15,122 nt of DNA. Origin: Nitrospirota bacterium (GTDB lineage: Bacteria; Nitrospirota; Nitrospiria; Nitrospirales; NS-4). How positions within the stretch are numbered: the first letter of the stretch is position 1; every line of letters starts with the position of its first letter. The notes under the pieces are model-generated. The model worked only from the letters and a program-made list of their open reading frames with translations, did not search any database and had not been told where the DNA came from. Of this stretch, positions 6,965-13,985 are shown piece by piece. Made by a program: the position numbers and the translations under genes. The stretch spans positions 1 through 15,122 of the forward strand of contig VBOF01000081.1 of NCBI GenBank assembly GCA_005877855.1, given 5' to 3'.

Positions 6965-7003
6965 GAAGGGCCGCCACACTGCATCGGGCGGCCCTTCTTT
7001 TTT
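6965..7003 (+). terminator. intrinsic terminator of the HU gene
   Basis: A perfect 11-bp GC-rich stem (6965-6975 with 6987-6997) has an 11-nt loop and is followed by six T residues (6998-7003). It lies between HU and the convergent ArsC-like gene. The minus strand has no T-run after the stem, so it is mainly directional for HU. Confidence 0.93.
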
Positions 7004-7017
7004 CAAGGCGGCAACGC

Positions 7018-7368
7018 TTACAGCAACGTTTTGACGTTCTCGGGAGGGCGGCCGAGGATGGCCCGGTCTCCCTGCTCGATGATCGGGCGCTGGATCAGCT
7101 CCGGATACACGACCATCAGCTTGATCAGCTCCTCATCGCTCTCGTCTTTCTTGTCCAATTCGAGCTTCTTGTAACGCTCTTCGTTCGTGCGCAGCAGGTC
7201 GCGAGGAGAGACGCCAAGCTTCTTGATCAATCGCCGCAGGGTCGTTGCCGACATGGGGGTCGCGGTATAGTCAATGGTCTCAAACTTGGCCTTGGCCTCA
7301 CGCAGGATGGTCAGTACTTGGCGGCAGGTGGAGCAGCTCGGCTTCTGATAGACTGTCATCTTCTCCAT
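7018..7368 (-). CDS. ArsC/Spx-family glutaredoxin-like protein
   Basis: It is 116 aa with Shine-Dalgarno GGGAGG (7382-7377) 8 nt before the ATG. It starts with a thioredoxin-fold strand (MTVYQKPSCSTCRQVL) carrying the redox pair C12-x-x-C15. The rest follows the ArsC family (COG1393-like): LRRLIKKLGVSPRDLLR, a NEERYKKL turn and the C-terminal LIQRPIIEQGDRAILGRPPE, whose Arg residues correspond to the anion-binding arginines of glutaredoxin-type arsenate reductase. A CxxC motif is more typical of Spx and YfgD-like members than of the single-Cys R773 ArsC. Arsenate reduction is therefore possible but unproven, and no ars genes lie nearby. It is convergent with HU and divergent from the Gfo/Idh/MocA gene. 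Confidence 0.85.
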   Translation of the reverse strand: MEKMTVYQKPSCSTCRQVLTILREAKAKFETIDYTATPMSATTLRRLIKKLGVSPRDLLRTNEERYKKLELDKKDESDEELIKLMVVYPELIQRPIIEQGDRAILGRPPENVKTLL

Positions 7369-7402
7369 GAATCGAGCCTCCCGTACGGCGGTACTGTGAG
7401 TA

Positions 7403-7432
7403 GGTGTAGCAATGGCACAGACAGGTTGTCAA
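7403..7432 (-). promoter_or_regulatory. possible promoter of the ArsC-like gene
   Basis: On the minus strand, a perfect TTGACA (7432-7427) is followed, after 18 bp, by TACACC (7408-7403), preceded by TGC at 7411-7409. The -35 is strong and the -10 weak, with an extended -10 element that may compensate. The -35 lies within a small dyad, GGTTG 7424-7428 with CAACC 7434-7438. Confidence 0.45.
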
Positions 7433-7439
7433 GCAACCG

Positions 7440-8450
7440 TTGAGATCTCGCGCGGCTAAGGTGTCGGGCAGCTTCGGCATCGGGCTGGTGGGGCTGGGCC
7501 GCCATGGGAGCCGGTATGTGCGGCATCTGTTGGAGGGGATCCCGGGATGCCGCTTGGCGGCTGTCTCCAGGCGGGATGTGGGCGCTGGGCGCGCCTTCGC
7601 CGAGCGGCATGGACTCCTCTTCGTGCCGGAGTGGCGCGAGCTGGTGACGTGCAAGGAGGTGGAGGCGGTGGTGGTCGTGACGCCTCCGGCGTTGAACCGA
7701 GAGATCTGCCTGGCGGCCGTGAGGGCCGGCAAGCCCCTGCTGATCGAAAAGCCGCTGGCCTTGACGGTCGCCGATGCGCAAGAGATGGTTCGGGCTGCGC
7801 GCGAGGCCGGCATCATGCTCATGACGGCCCAGACGCTCCGCTTCACGCCGGTCTTGGCGCGCCTGCGGGATCGTCTGGCGGACGTCGGCCCGCTGGAGTA
7901 CCTTGTCCTGACGATGCGGACCGAACGGCCGCCGCATCGCTGGTTGGGCGATCCGGGTCAGGCGGGCGGAGGCGTCCTGCTGGAGATCGGGATTCACCTG
8001 TTGGACCTCATCCGTTTTCTGACGGGCGCCGAGGCGGTGGAAGCGGTCGCCGACTTGGCGCGACGGCATACGGACCGGGTCGAAGACCTCGCGCTGGCCC
8101 GGTTCCGGTTGTCCACCGGAGTTTCCTGTTTTGTGGAAGTCTCGCGGGTGTCGGGTGGGCGCGTCTGCCGCGTCGAGGCCATTGGGAGAGCCGGTCAATT
8201 GATCGCGGATGTCGATCGGAGCCTGCTGACACGGATCGAGGGACGCGCCGTCACGGCCACGGAGGCAGTGCCGGATCGGCCGACCGTCGTCACGGTCCTC
8301 GAGGCGTTCGCCAAGAGCCTCTCAACCGGAGCCCCCGTGCCGGTGTCCGGAGAAGACGGCCTCCGCGCGGTGGCGATGGCGGAAGCCTGCTACCGCGCCG
8401 CGCGCGAGGGACGGTCAGTGCCGGTGGCGATCTCGTCCGAGCCGGCTTGA
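7440..8450 (+). CDS. Gfo/Idh/MocA-family NAD(P)-dependent oxidoreductase
   Basis: It is 336 aa from TTG 7440; GTG 7461 is an alternative start that still keeps the Rossmann fold. The N-terminal nucleotide-binding motif is GLVGLGRHG (G18, G20, G23). The family motif EKPLAL begins at E103, after VVVVTPPALNREICLAAVRAG. The C-terminal alpha/beta domain has GGVLLEIGIHLLDLIRFL, holding the His usually found in the active site. These enzymes oxidise or reduce sugars, inositols or related cyclic substrates, and the substrate cannot be inferred here because no carbohydrate genes are adjacent. It shares a short divergent region with the ArsC-like gene. Its TGA stop (8448-8450) is part of the next gene's -35 box. 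Confidence 0.9.
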   Translation: MRSRAAKVSGSFGIGLVGLGRHGSRYVRHLLEGIPGCRLAAVSRRDVGAGRAFAERHGLLFVPEWRELVTCKEVEAVVVVTPPALNREICLAAVRAGKPLLIEKPLALTVADAQEMVRAAREAGIMLMTAQTLRFTPVLARLRDRLADVGPLEYLVLTMRTERPPHRWLGDPGQAGGGVLLEIGIHLLDLIRFLTGAEAVEAVADLARRHTDRVEDLALARFRLSTGVSCFVEVSRVSGGRVCRVEAIGRAGQLIADVDRSLLTRIEGRAVTATEAVPDRPTVVTVLEAFAKSLSTGAPVPVSGEDGLRAVAMAEACYRAAREGRSVPVAISSEPA

Positions 8451-8476
8451 CCCCCTCCGAAAGCGGATGGTATAGA
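8447..8476 (+). promoter_or_regulatory. promoter of the zinc-ribbon protein gene, overlapping a stop codon
   Basis: TTGACC 8447-8452, an 18-bp spacer ending in TGG, and TATAGA 8471-8476. The -35 includes the TGA stop of the upstream oxidoreductase. The ATG at 8484 starts 7 nt after the -10 and no Shine-Dalgarno exists, so the mRNA is probably leaderless. Confidence 0.65.
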
Positions 8477-8483
8477 TAGCGCC

Positions 8484-8864
8484 ATGCCGGGTGCCGAAGA
8501 GGGGCCGTTTAAGCAGGCCAGCAATTTTTCGGTGGCCACCGCCGAAGCCCGTAACCTCCGGGACCTCCGCAACCGCAAGTACGGGCAGCCGATCTATGTC
8601 AGCTCGGACCATCCTCTGGCCCGGAAGGGGCAGACGGCTACCTGGGAGAAGTTCAACGTCCGGCTGGCGGTCGTGAAGTTCCTGGACGGCGTCGTGTTGG
8701 GGTATGACCCGGCCGACCTGCTCCTGCCGACCTGCTTTGAAAACGCCAGGCCGGTGTTCGAGATCCGCACCTGCCAATCGTGCCGGGCTCCCTTCACGCT
8801 GACGCAGCAGGAAGTGGAGGAGAAGCAAGAACCCACGCGCTGCCCCGCCTGCCTGGAGTTCTAG
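8484..8864 (+). CDS. small zinc-ribbon protein of unknown function
   Basis: It is 126 aa, and I do not recognise the family. The C terminus is a clear zinc ribbon: C97-x-x-C100 (TCQSCRAPF), 19 residues, then C120-x-x-C123 (RCPACLEF), ending three residues later. The N-terminal 90 residues are charged and look globular (WEKFNVRLAVVKFLDGVVLGYDP), with no signal peptide or membrane segment, so it is probably cytoplasmic. The CxxC knuckles and short size would suit a nucleic-acid- or protein-binding accessory factor, but nothing visible proves that. Its own promoter overlaps the upstream stop, and gltA follows 49 bp downstream with its own -10 box. A single clean frame with good codon use supports it as a real gene. 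Confidence 0.8.
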   Translation: MPGAEEGPFKQASNFSVATAEARNLRDLRNRKYGQPIYVSSDHPLARKGQTATWEKFNVRLAVVKFLDGVVLGYDPADLLLPTCFENARPVFEIRTCQSCRAPFTLTQQEVEEKQEPTRCPACLEF

Positions 8865-8897
8865 ATCTTCCTGCGGAGGCGTGAGGAGCGCCGTCCA

Positions 8898-8906
8898 TGC
8901 TATACT
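8898..8906 (+). promoter_or_regulatory. extended -10 promoter of the citrate synthase gene
   Basis: TGC at 8898-8900 followed by TATACT at 8901-8906 is an extended -10. No recognisable -35 is present 16-18 bp upstream. The ATG at 8914 begins 7 nt after the -10 and has no Shine-Dalgarno, pointing to a leaderless transcript. Confidence 0.55.
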
Positions 8907-8913
8907 TTTTTCT

Positions 8914-10050
8914 ATGCCGCATGATTTCATGCCGGGTTTGGCGGGCGTGCCCGCCGCCCGCTCCCGGATCAGTGATGTGGATGGCCAGGGTGGCGTCCTG
9001 GAGTACCGCGGCATCCGCATTGAAGAGCTTGCCTCGAAGAGCACGTTTCTCGAAACCGCGTTCCTCCTTCTTTTCAGCCGCTTGCCGGCCCATCTGGAAC
9101 TCGAACGGTTCACCGCGGATATCACGAGGCACCGGCGGATCAAGTTCAAGATCATCGACCTGATCAAGTGTCTCCCCGAGACCGGGCATCCCATGGATGC
9201 ACTCCAGGCGGCTGTGGCGGCCTTGGGGATGTTCTACCCAGGTCGCAGCGTCCGCGATCCGGAGAACAACTACTGGTCGGCCGTGAGGCTCATCGCGAAG
9301 CTTCCGACCATCGTCGCGGCCTTCGCGCGCATCCGCCACGGCGACGACCACGTCCCGCCGCGGGACGAGTTGAGCTTCAGCGAGAATTTCCTGTACATGC
9401 TGACCGAGCGGGTGCCCGACCGGCTCGTCGCGGACATCCTGGACGTGTGTCTGATCCTCCACGCCGAGCACACGATGAACGCCTCCACGTTCTGCGGGCT
9501 CGTCACTGCTTCAACCCTTGCCGATCCATACACTGTCGTCGCCTCGGCGATCGGGGCCCTGAAAGGGCCGCTGCACGGCGGGGCCAATGAGGAGGTCATG
9601 GCCATGCTGCGCGAGATCGGCACGGTCGAGCGTGTGCGTCCGTACGTGTACGCCAAGCTGGAGAAGAAGGAGCCGATCATGGGGTTCGGCCACCGGGTCT
9701 ACAAGGTCAAGGATCCGCGCGCCGTGATCCTCCAGCAGCTCACGCGGAAGCTCTTCGCCCAGTACGGCAAGTCCCCGCTCTATGAACTGGTCGAGGAGGT
9801 AGAACGGGTCGGCCTGGAGCTGCTGGCCCACAAGAAGGTGTACCCCAACGTGGACTTCTACTCCGGCATCGTCTATGAGCAGATGGGCATCCCCAGCGAC
9901 ATGTTCACCCCGGTCTTTGCCATGGCCCGGGTCGCAGGCTGGCTGGCCCATTGGCTGGAACAATTGCAGGAGAACAAGCTCTACCGGCCTGATCAGATCT
10001 ACGAGGGGGAGCACGGGCGTCGGTACCTGCCGCTGGACCAGCGCGGCTGA
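8914..10050 (+). CDS. gltA: citrate synthase
   Basis: It is 378 aa from ATG 8914. It condenses oxaloacetate and acetyl-CoA to citrate (2-methylcitrate synthase members look alike). The catalytic triad is intact: H221 in GPLHGGANEEVM, H260 in GFGHRVYKVKDPRA and D314 in NVDFYSG. HAEHTMNASTF (from H183) and the C-terminal MFTPVFAMARVAGWLAHWLEQ are also family hallmarks. The short length places it with the compact bacterial and archaeal type rather than the NADH-regulated type. An in-frame GTG at 8881 is rejected as start because it lies before the -10 box and its Shine-Dalgarno would be too close. In an autotroph using the reverse TCA cycle its direction or physiological role is not obvious. fumC follows with its own promoter. 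Confidence 0.95.
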   Translation: MPHDFMPGLAGVPAARSRISDVDGQGGVLEYRGIRIEELASKSTFLETAFLLLFSRLPAHLELERFTADITRHRRIKFKIIDLIKCLPETGHPMDALQAAVAALGMFYPGRSVRDPENNYWSAVRLIAKLPTIVAAFARIRHGDDHVPPRDELSFSENFLYMLTERVPDRLVADILDVCLILHAEHTMNASTFCGLVTASTLADPYTVVASAIGALKGPLHGGANEEVMAMLREIGTVERVRPYVYAKLEKKEPIMGFGHRVYKVKDPRAVILQQLTRKLFAQYGKSPLYELVEEVERVGLELLAHKKVYPNVDFYSGIVYEQMGIPSDMFTPVFAMARVAGWLAHWLEQLQENKLYRPDQIYEGEHGRRYLPLDQRG

Positions 10051-10086
10051 TCGCGTTCCCGGCCCAGCCGTTCCCATGTTTGTTGC

Positions 10087-10115
10087 TTGAGCCGCTCTCC
10101 GGACTGGATTACAAT
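10087..10115 (+). promoter_or_regulatory. promoter of fumC
   Basis: TTGAGC 10087-10092, a 17-bp spacer, and TACAAT 10110-10115. It is a good sigma70-type match in the 123-bp gap after gltA and predicts a leader of about 50 nt up to the GTG start at 10174. Confidence 0.6.
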
Positions 10116-10173
10116 CCCCGCTCCGGCCTACGCTGGCGTCACAGGGTTGAGCACACGGAAAAAGGGAGGGTTT

Positions 10174-11673
10174 GTGAAGAAGAAGCCGCGGAACAGACCT
10201 GCCGGGAAGCCGTCCCAGGGGAAAGTCATCTACCTGTCCAGGCAGTCGTCGCAGAAGCCGTCAGCCGAGGCGACAAGACTGGAGCGGGATACGATGGGCG
10301 AGCTGGCGGTCCCCGCTGATGCCTACTACGGCGTGCAGACCGCCCGCGCGATCGAAAACTTTCCGATCAGCTCCCTGCGGCTGCCCCGCGCCATGATCCG
10401 GGCGCTGGGCTTGATCAAGTGGGCTGCCGCGCGCGTCAACACGGAGCTGGGATTGCTGGATCCCAAGGTCGCCAAGGCGATCCAGCGGGCTGCGCAGGAG
10501 GTGATCGACGGCCAGCTGGACGATCAGTTCCCTGTGGACATCTTCCAGACCGGCTCCGGCACGTCGTCCAACATGAACGTCAATGAGGTCATCGCCAACC
10601 GGGCGGCCGAACTGCTGGGTGGTGAGCGAGGCAGCAAGCTCGTGCACGCGAACGATCATGTGAACCTCGGCCAGTCCAGCAACGACGTGATCCCCACGGC
10701 GATCCACATCGCGGCCCTGGAGCAGATCGACAAGGCACTGATGCCGGCCCTCAAGCGTCTCTATACGGCCCTGGCGGCCAAGGCGAAAGAGTTCGACGAC
10801 GTGGTCAAGATCGGTCGGACGCATTTGCAGGACGCGACCCCCATCCGCCTCGGCCAGGAATTCTCGGGCTACGCGCGGCAGATCGAGCTGGGCATCCAGC
10901 GAATCGAACGGACGCGTGCCTCCTTAGGGGAGCTGGCCCTTGGCGGGACGGCCGTCGGCACGGGCTTGAACGCCCACCCGGAGTTCGTCAAGCGCGCGAT
11001 TGCGTTGTTGGCCCGCGAGACCCGCTGCCCGGTGAAGGAAGCGAAGAACCACTTTGAAGCCCAGGCCGCCCAGGATGCGCTGGTGGAAGCCAGCGGGGCG
11101 CTCCGAGCCGTGGCGGTCAGCCTGATGAAGATCGCCAACGACGTCCGATGGTTGGGATCGGGTCCCCGCTGCGGCTTGGGGGAAATCCTCCTGCCAGAGA
11201 CGCAGCCTGGGTCCTCCATCATGCCGGGCAAGGTCAACCCCGTCATCGCCGAGTCGGTGATGATGGTAGCGGCCCAGGTCATGGGGAACGATACGGTCCT
11301 CATGGTGTCGGGCCAGGCGGGCAACTTCGAGTTGCTCGTCATGCTCCCGGTCATGGCGCACAACCTCCTGCAGTCCATCGGGTTGTTGGCCCGTGCGGCA
11401 GAGAACTTTGCCCTTCGCTGCGTGGAGGGCCTCAAGGCCAACCCCGAACGGTGCCGGGCCGGCATCGAGCAGAGCTTGGCCATGTGCACGGCACTTGCGC
11501 CGGTGATCGGATACGAGGCGGCGGCCGAGATCGCCAAGGAGGCGTTCCGGACCGGCAAGACGGTCCGGGAGGTCGCCTTGGAGAAGAAGGTCCTGCCGGC
11601 AGCACGCCTCGCCGACCTCTTAGATCCCTGGCGCATGACCGAACCGGGCTTGCCCGGCGGCAAGCCATTTTGA
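10174..11673 (+). CDS. fumC: class II fumarate hydratase with basic N-terminal extension
   Basis: It is 499 aa from GTG 10174, chosen because AAAGGGAGGG (10161-10170) lies just upstream. The enzyme interconverts fumarate and malate as a homotetramer. Family marks are QTGSGTSSNMNVNEV, GRTHLQDATP with catalytic H217, and the signature GSSIMPGKVNP (346-356) with catalytic S347 in the flexible loop. GNFELLVMLPVMAHNLLQS supports fumarase over aspartase. Alignment by eye to E. coli FumC puts H217 at its H188, so about 29 extra residues precede the core. They are rich in Lys, Arg and Pro. No ATG, GTG or TTG lies in frame between 10174 and the core, so the extension must be translated. The last codons also encode a terminator hairpin. 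Confidence 0.95.
   Translation: MKKKPRNRPAGKPSQGKVIYLSRQSSQKPSAEATRLERDTMGELAVPADAYYGVQTARAIENFPISSLRLPRAMIRALGLIKWAAARVNTELGLLDPKVAKAIQRAAQEVIDGQLDDQFPVDIFQTGSGTSSNMNVNEVIANRAAELLGGERGSKLVHANDHVNLGQSSNDVIPTAIHIAALEQIDKALMPALKRLYTALAAKAKEFDDVVKIGRTHLQDATPIRLGQEFSGYARQIELGIQRIERTRASLGELALGGTAVGTGLNAHPEFVKRAIALLARETRCPVKEAKNHFEAQAAQDALVEASGALRAVAVSLMKIANDVRWLGSGPRCGLGEILLPETQPGSSIMPGKVNPVIAESVMMVAAQVMGNDTVLMVSGQAGNFELLVMLPVMAHNLLQSIGLLARAAENFALRCVEGLKANPERCRAGIEQSLAMCTALAPVIGYEAAAEIAKEAFRTGKTVREVALEKKVLPAARLADLLDPWRMTEPGLPGGKPF
11647..11671 (+). terminator. intrinsic terminator inside the fumC coding end
   Basis: GGCTTGCC 11647-11654 pairs perfectly with GGCAAGCC 11659-11666 around a CGGC loop and is followed by ATTTT (11667-11671). 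A second T-run, TTTTT, lies at 11681-11685. The stem encodes the C-terminal residues GLPGGKP of fumarase. The short T-tract makes termination likely but perhaps incomplete. Confidence 0.65.
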
Positions 11674-11699
11674 CAATTCCTTTTTGGTTATGCTAGCGT
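11670..11699 (+). promoter_or_regulatory. possible promoter of the ferredoxin-NADP+ reductase gene
   Basis: A perfect TTGACA (11670-11675) includes the fumC stop TGA. After 18 bp, TGC then TAGCGT (11694-11699) gives a weak -10 with an extended element. The expected leader of about 45 nt contains the 10-bp palindrome GGGGATCCCC at 11723-11732, which could be an operator or hairpin. Confidence 0.45.
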
Positions 11700-11749
11700 C
11701 GGCGCTTATTTTTGCCTAGGTAGGGGATCCCCGAAACGAAGCTCTGCTG

Positions 11750-13123
11750 ATGGGCATGAACCATCTGATTGTCGTCGTCGGCGCCGGACCGGCCGGGTTG
11801 GCCGTCGCCAACGTTATGTCCAAGCAGGGACATGAGGTGGTGGTGCTCAACCGGGACATCAAATTCGGCGGGCTCGCCGAGTACGGCATCTTTCCCAACA
11901 AGCACAAGTTGCGAGGCGGCTTGCGCAAGGGCTACTGGGAAATCCTGACGCGCCCTAACGTCCATTACTTCGGCAACGTGATGGTCGGCAACGGCTACCA
12001 TCTGACCGTGTCTGAGCTGCGCGCGCTGGGGCCCAGCGCGGTGGTCTTCTCGACTGGGGCTCAAGGCACGAAGACGATCGGCGTGGAGGGGGACACCGCC
12101 CGGGGGGTCTATCACGCCAAAGACTGCGTCTACCACTATAACCTGCTGCCGGAGTTCAGCACCCGCCCGTTCGAGATGGGCCAGCGCGTGGCGGTGATCG
12201 GCATCGGGGATGTGATGGTGGACATCGCGCACTGGCTGTCGCGCCGCCGCCGCGTCGCGGAGGTCCACGTGATCGTCCGGCGCGGGCCGGCCGAGCGCAA
12301 GTACAACCCCAAGGAGATTCGCGCCGTCTGCGCCTTTATCGATCAGGACTCCCTCCAGAAGGAGATGGTGCGGATCGCTCCGCGCCTAGAGGCGGTCGGG
12401 CAGTCGTCCGAAAAGATCCTGGCCGAGATGCGGGCAGAGTTCACGAAGTGCGAGCCGCCGGAGAGCCACACCCGCATGTACTTCCATTTCCTGTCCTCCC
12501 CGAAGCGCGTCCTCACCAACGACCAGAACCAGGTCATCGGCCTGGAGGCGGAGGACACCAAGCTCGAGCTCAGAGGCGCGGATCCCGCAGCGGTCGGGCT
12601 GAAGACCTGCTACACGATCCCGTGCGACAGTGTCGTGTTCGCCGTCGGAGACCGCGTGGATGAGGCGGTCGGGCTTCCGTACAAGAACGGAATCTTTGTC
12701 ACGAACCCCCATCGGACGCAGAACGATCCCGACGACAGTCTGTTCCAGGCCTACGACGAAGCGACTGGCGAGGTCATCCCAGGAGTTTTCCTCTGCGGGT
12801 GGGCCCGCAAGGCCAGTGAAGGGCTGGTCGGCGTGGCCAAGCGGGACGGGGAGTGGTGCAGTGAGGTCGTCCTGCGGTACTTGGCGGACAAATCGCCTCT
12901 GGCTACCGAAGAGGTCTCATGCAAGCTGACACGGCTGGAGGCCTTGGTGAAGAGCCGGCAACCGGACGTTGTGCGGGTCGACGATCTGCTGGCTTTGAGC
13001 GAGATGGAGCAAGAGGAAGGGCAGCGCCGCGATATCGAGGAATTCAAGTTTCCCACCAACGACGAGATGCTCACCGCCATTCGCCGGAAAAAATCCATGG
13101 CCAAGGTGTCGGCGTCCCGTTAG
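11750..13123 (+). CDS. FprA-type ferredoxin-NADP+ reductase (FAD protein)
   Basis: It is 457 aa. The FAD-binding Rossmann motif is VVGAGPAGLAVANV (G11, G13, G16). Next comes GGLAEYGIFPNKHKLR, the counterpart of the adrenodoxin-reductase/FprA segment that contacts FAD. The NADP-binding fold has VIGIGDVMVD (G151-D158), followed by RRGPAERKYNPKEIR from R177, where the arginines match those binding the 2'-phosphate of NADPH. GVFLCGWARKASEGLVGVAKRDG (345 onward) matches the family's GWIKRGPxGVIGTNK flavin segment. The C-terminal 70 residues fit the usual family tail, so the protein is full length. It should move electrons between ferredoxin and NADP(H). A GltD-like role is less likely. No strong Shine-Dalgarno is present; ATG 11756 is an alternative start. 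The stop interlocks with that of nadK. Confidence 0.85.
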   Translation: MGMNHLIVVVGAGPAGLAVANVMSKQGHEVVVLNRDIKFGGLAEYGIFPNKHKLRGGLRKGYWEILTRPNVHYFGNVMVGNGYHLTVSELRALGPSAVVFSTGAQGTKTIGVEGDTARGVYHAKDCVYHYNLLPEFSTRPFEMGQRVAVIGIGDVMVDIAHWLSRRRRVAEVHVIVRRGPAERKYNPKEIRAVCAFIDQDSLQKEMVRIAPRLEAVGQSSEKILAEMRAEFTKCEPPESHTRMYFHFLSSPKRVLTNDQNQVIGLEAEDTKLELRGADPAAVGLKTCYTIPCDSVVFAVGDRVDEAVGLPYKNGIFVTNPHRTQNDPDDSLFQAYDEATGEVIPGVFLCGWARKASEGLVGVAKRDGEWCSEVVLRYLADKSPLATEEVSCKLTRLEALVKSRQPDVVRVDDLLALSEMEQEEGQRRDIEEFKFPTNDEMLTAIRRKKSMAKVSASR

Positions 13124-13983
13124 CTCTCCCCCCACTTCAGTTTTTTCCGCAACATGTCGTAGTAGGTACGGTCCGCGAATCGGATCAGCCGTGTCTTGTT
13201 CTCCGACGCGCGGACCTCGATCAGGTCGCGAGGCTGCAGCGCGATGCCGGCCTGCCCGTCGAACGTCACCATGGCGCCCTCATCTTTGCTGACCAGCATC
13301 ACCGCGACGTGCGCCTCTTGGGGGATGACAATCGGACGGTTGGTGAGGGTGTGGGGACAGATGGGAGTGAGGATCAGTGCGTGGACGGCGGGGTTGAGGA
13401 TCGGCCCGCCGGCAGCCATGGAATACGCCGTCGAGCCGGTCGGGGTCGAGATGATGATCCCGTCGCCCCGCAATCCCGTCACGAATTGGCCATCGATGGA
13501 GATCTCCAACTGGACCATGTGAGACAAGGCGCCTTTGCTGAGCGCTACGTCATTCAGGACGGAGGCTGCGGCGACCTGCGTGCCCATCCGGACGAGGCGG
13601 GACCGCAGCATGAGGCGTTGCTCTTCCGCGTAGGCATTGGCAAACACCTGCTCCAACGCCTTGAAGATCTCATCGCGCGTGACCGCGGTGAGGAAGCCCA
13701 GCCCCCCCGTGTTGACGCCCAGGATCGGAATGGGGCGGTCTTCGACGAGACGGGCCGCCGCCAGCATGGTGCCATCCCCGCCGAGGACCACCAGCATGTC
13801 GGCGAGCGCGGCGAGGTCCTTCTTGAGAGAGGAGGTGGTTTCCCCGATGAGCTTGGCGGTGGCGGGATCGAGCAGCGGGTCCTTGCCCCGAGCCCGCAAC
13901 CAGGGGACAAGCTCCTTCAGGAGGGCCTTGGTCTCGGGTGACTCTGCCTTGACGACGATGCCGATGCGCTTCATTGGCGGCAT
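13120..13983 (-). CDS. nadK: NAD kinase
   Basis: It is 287 aa (284 if the second ATG, 13974, is used). It phosphorylates NAD+ to NADP+. Key motifs are LGGDGTMLAAAR with GGDGT at 68-72, NTGGLGFLT at 91-99, the Asn-Asp pair 144-145 in LNDVALSKG, and TPTGSTAYSMAAGGP at 180-194. All are intact and the length is normal. No Shine-Dalgarno precedes either ATG; the upstream sequence is a palindromic repeat whose outer arm ends 2 nt before the first ATG. The gene converges on the ferredoxin-NADP+ reductase gene: its TAA (13122-13120) and that gene's TAG (13121-13123) share bases, leaving no space for a terminator. The two neighbours both concern NADP(H). Confidence 0.95.
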   Translation of the reverse strand: MPPMKRIGIVVKAESPETKALLKELVPWLRARGKDPLLDPATAKLIGETTSSLKKDLAALADMLVVLGGDGTMLAAARLVEDRPIPILGVNTGGLGFLTAVTRDEIFKALEQVFANAYAEEQRLMLRSRLVRMGTQVAAASVLNDVALSKGALSHMVQLEISIDGQFVTGLRGDGIIISTPTGSTAYSMAAGGPILNPAVHALILTPICPHTLTNRPIVIPQEAHVAVMLVSKDEGAMVTFDGQAGIALQPRDLIEVRASENKTRLIRFADRTYYDMLRKKLKWGES

Positions 13984-13985
13984 TG

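Noticed and set aside
7018..7368. Part of an arsenic-resistance operon
   Set aside because: No arsR, arsB/acr3 or arsA gene lies nearby, and the CxxC motif fits Spx/YfgD-like members at least as well.
10174..11673. Aspartate ammonia-lyase instead of fumarase
   Set aside because: The loop reads GSSIMPGKVNP (aspartases usually have PAKVNP), and GNFELLVMLPVMAHNLLQS is fumarase-like. The C terminus is somewhat aspartase-like, so a small doubt remains.
12919..13941. Long open frame (340 codons) on the plus strand opposite nadK
   Set aside because: It is antisense to an intact nadK and overlaps the 3' end of the reductase gene, with no family features.
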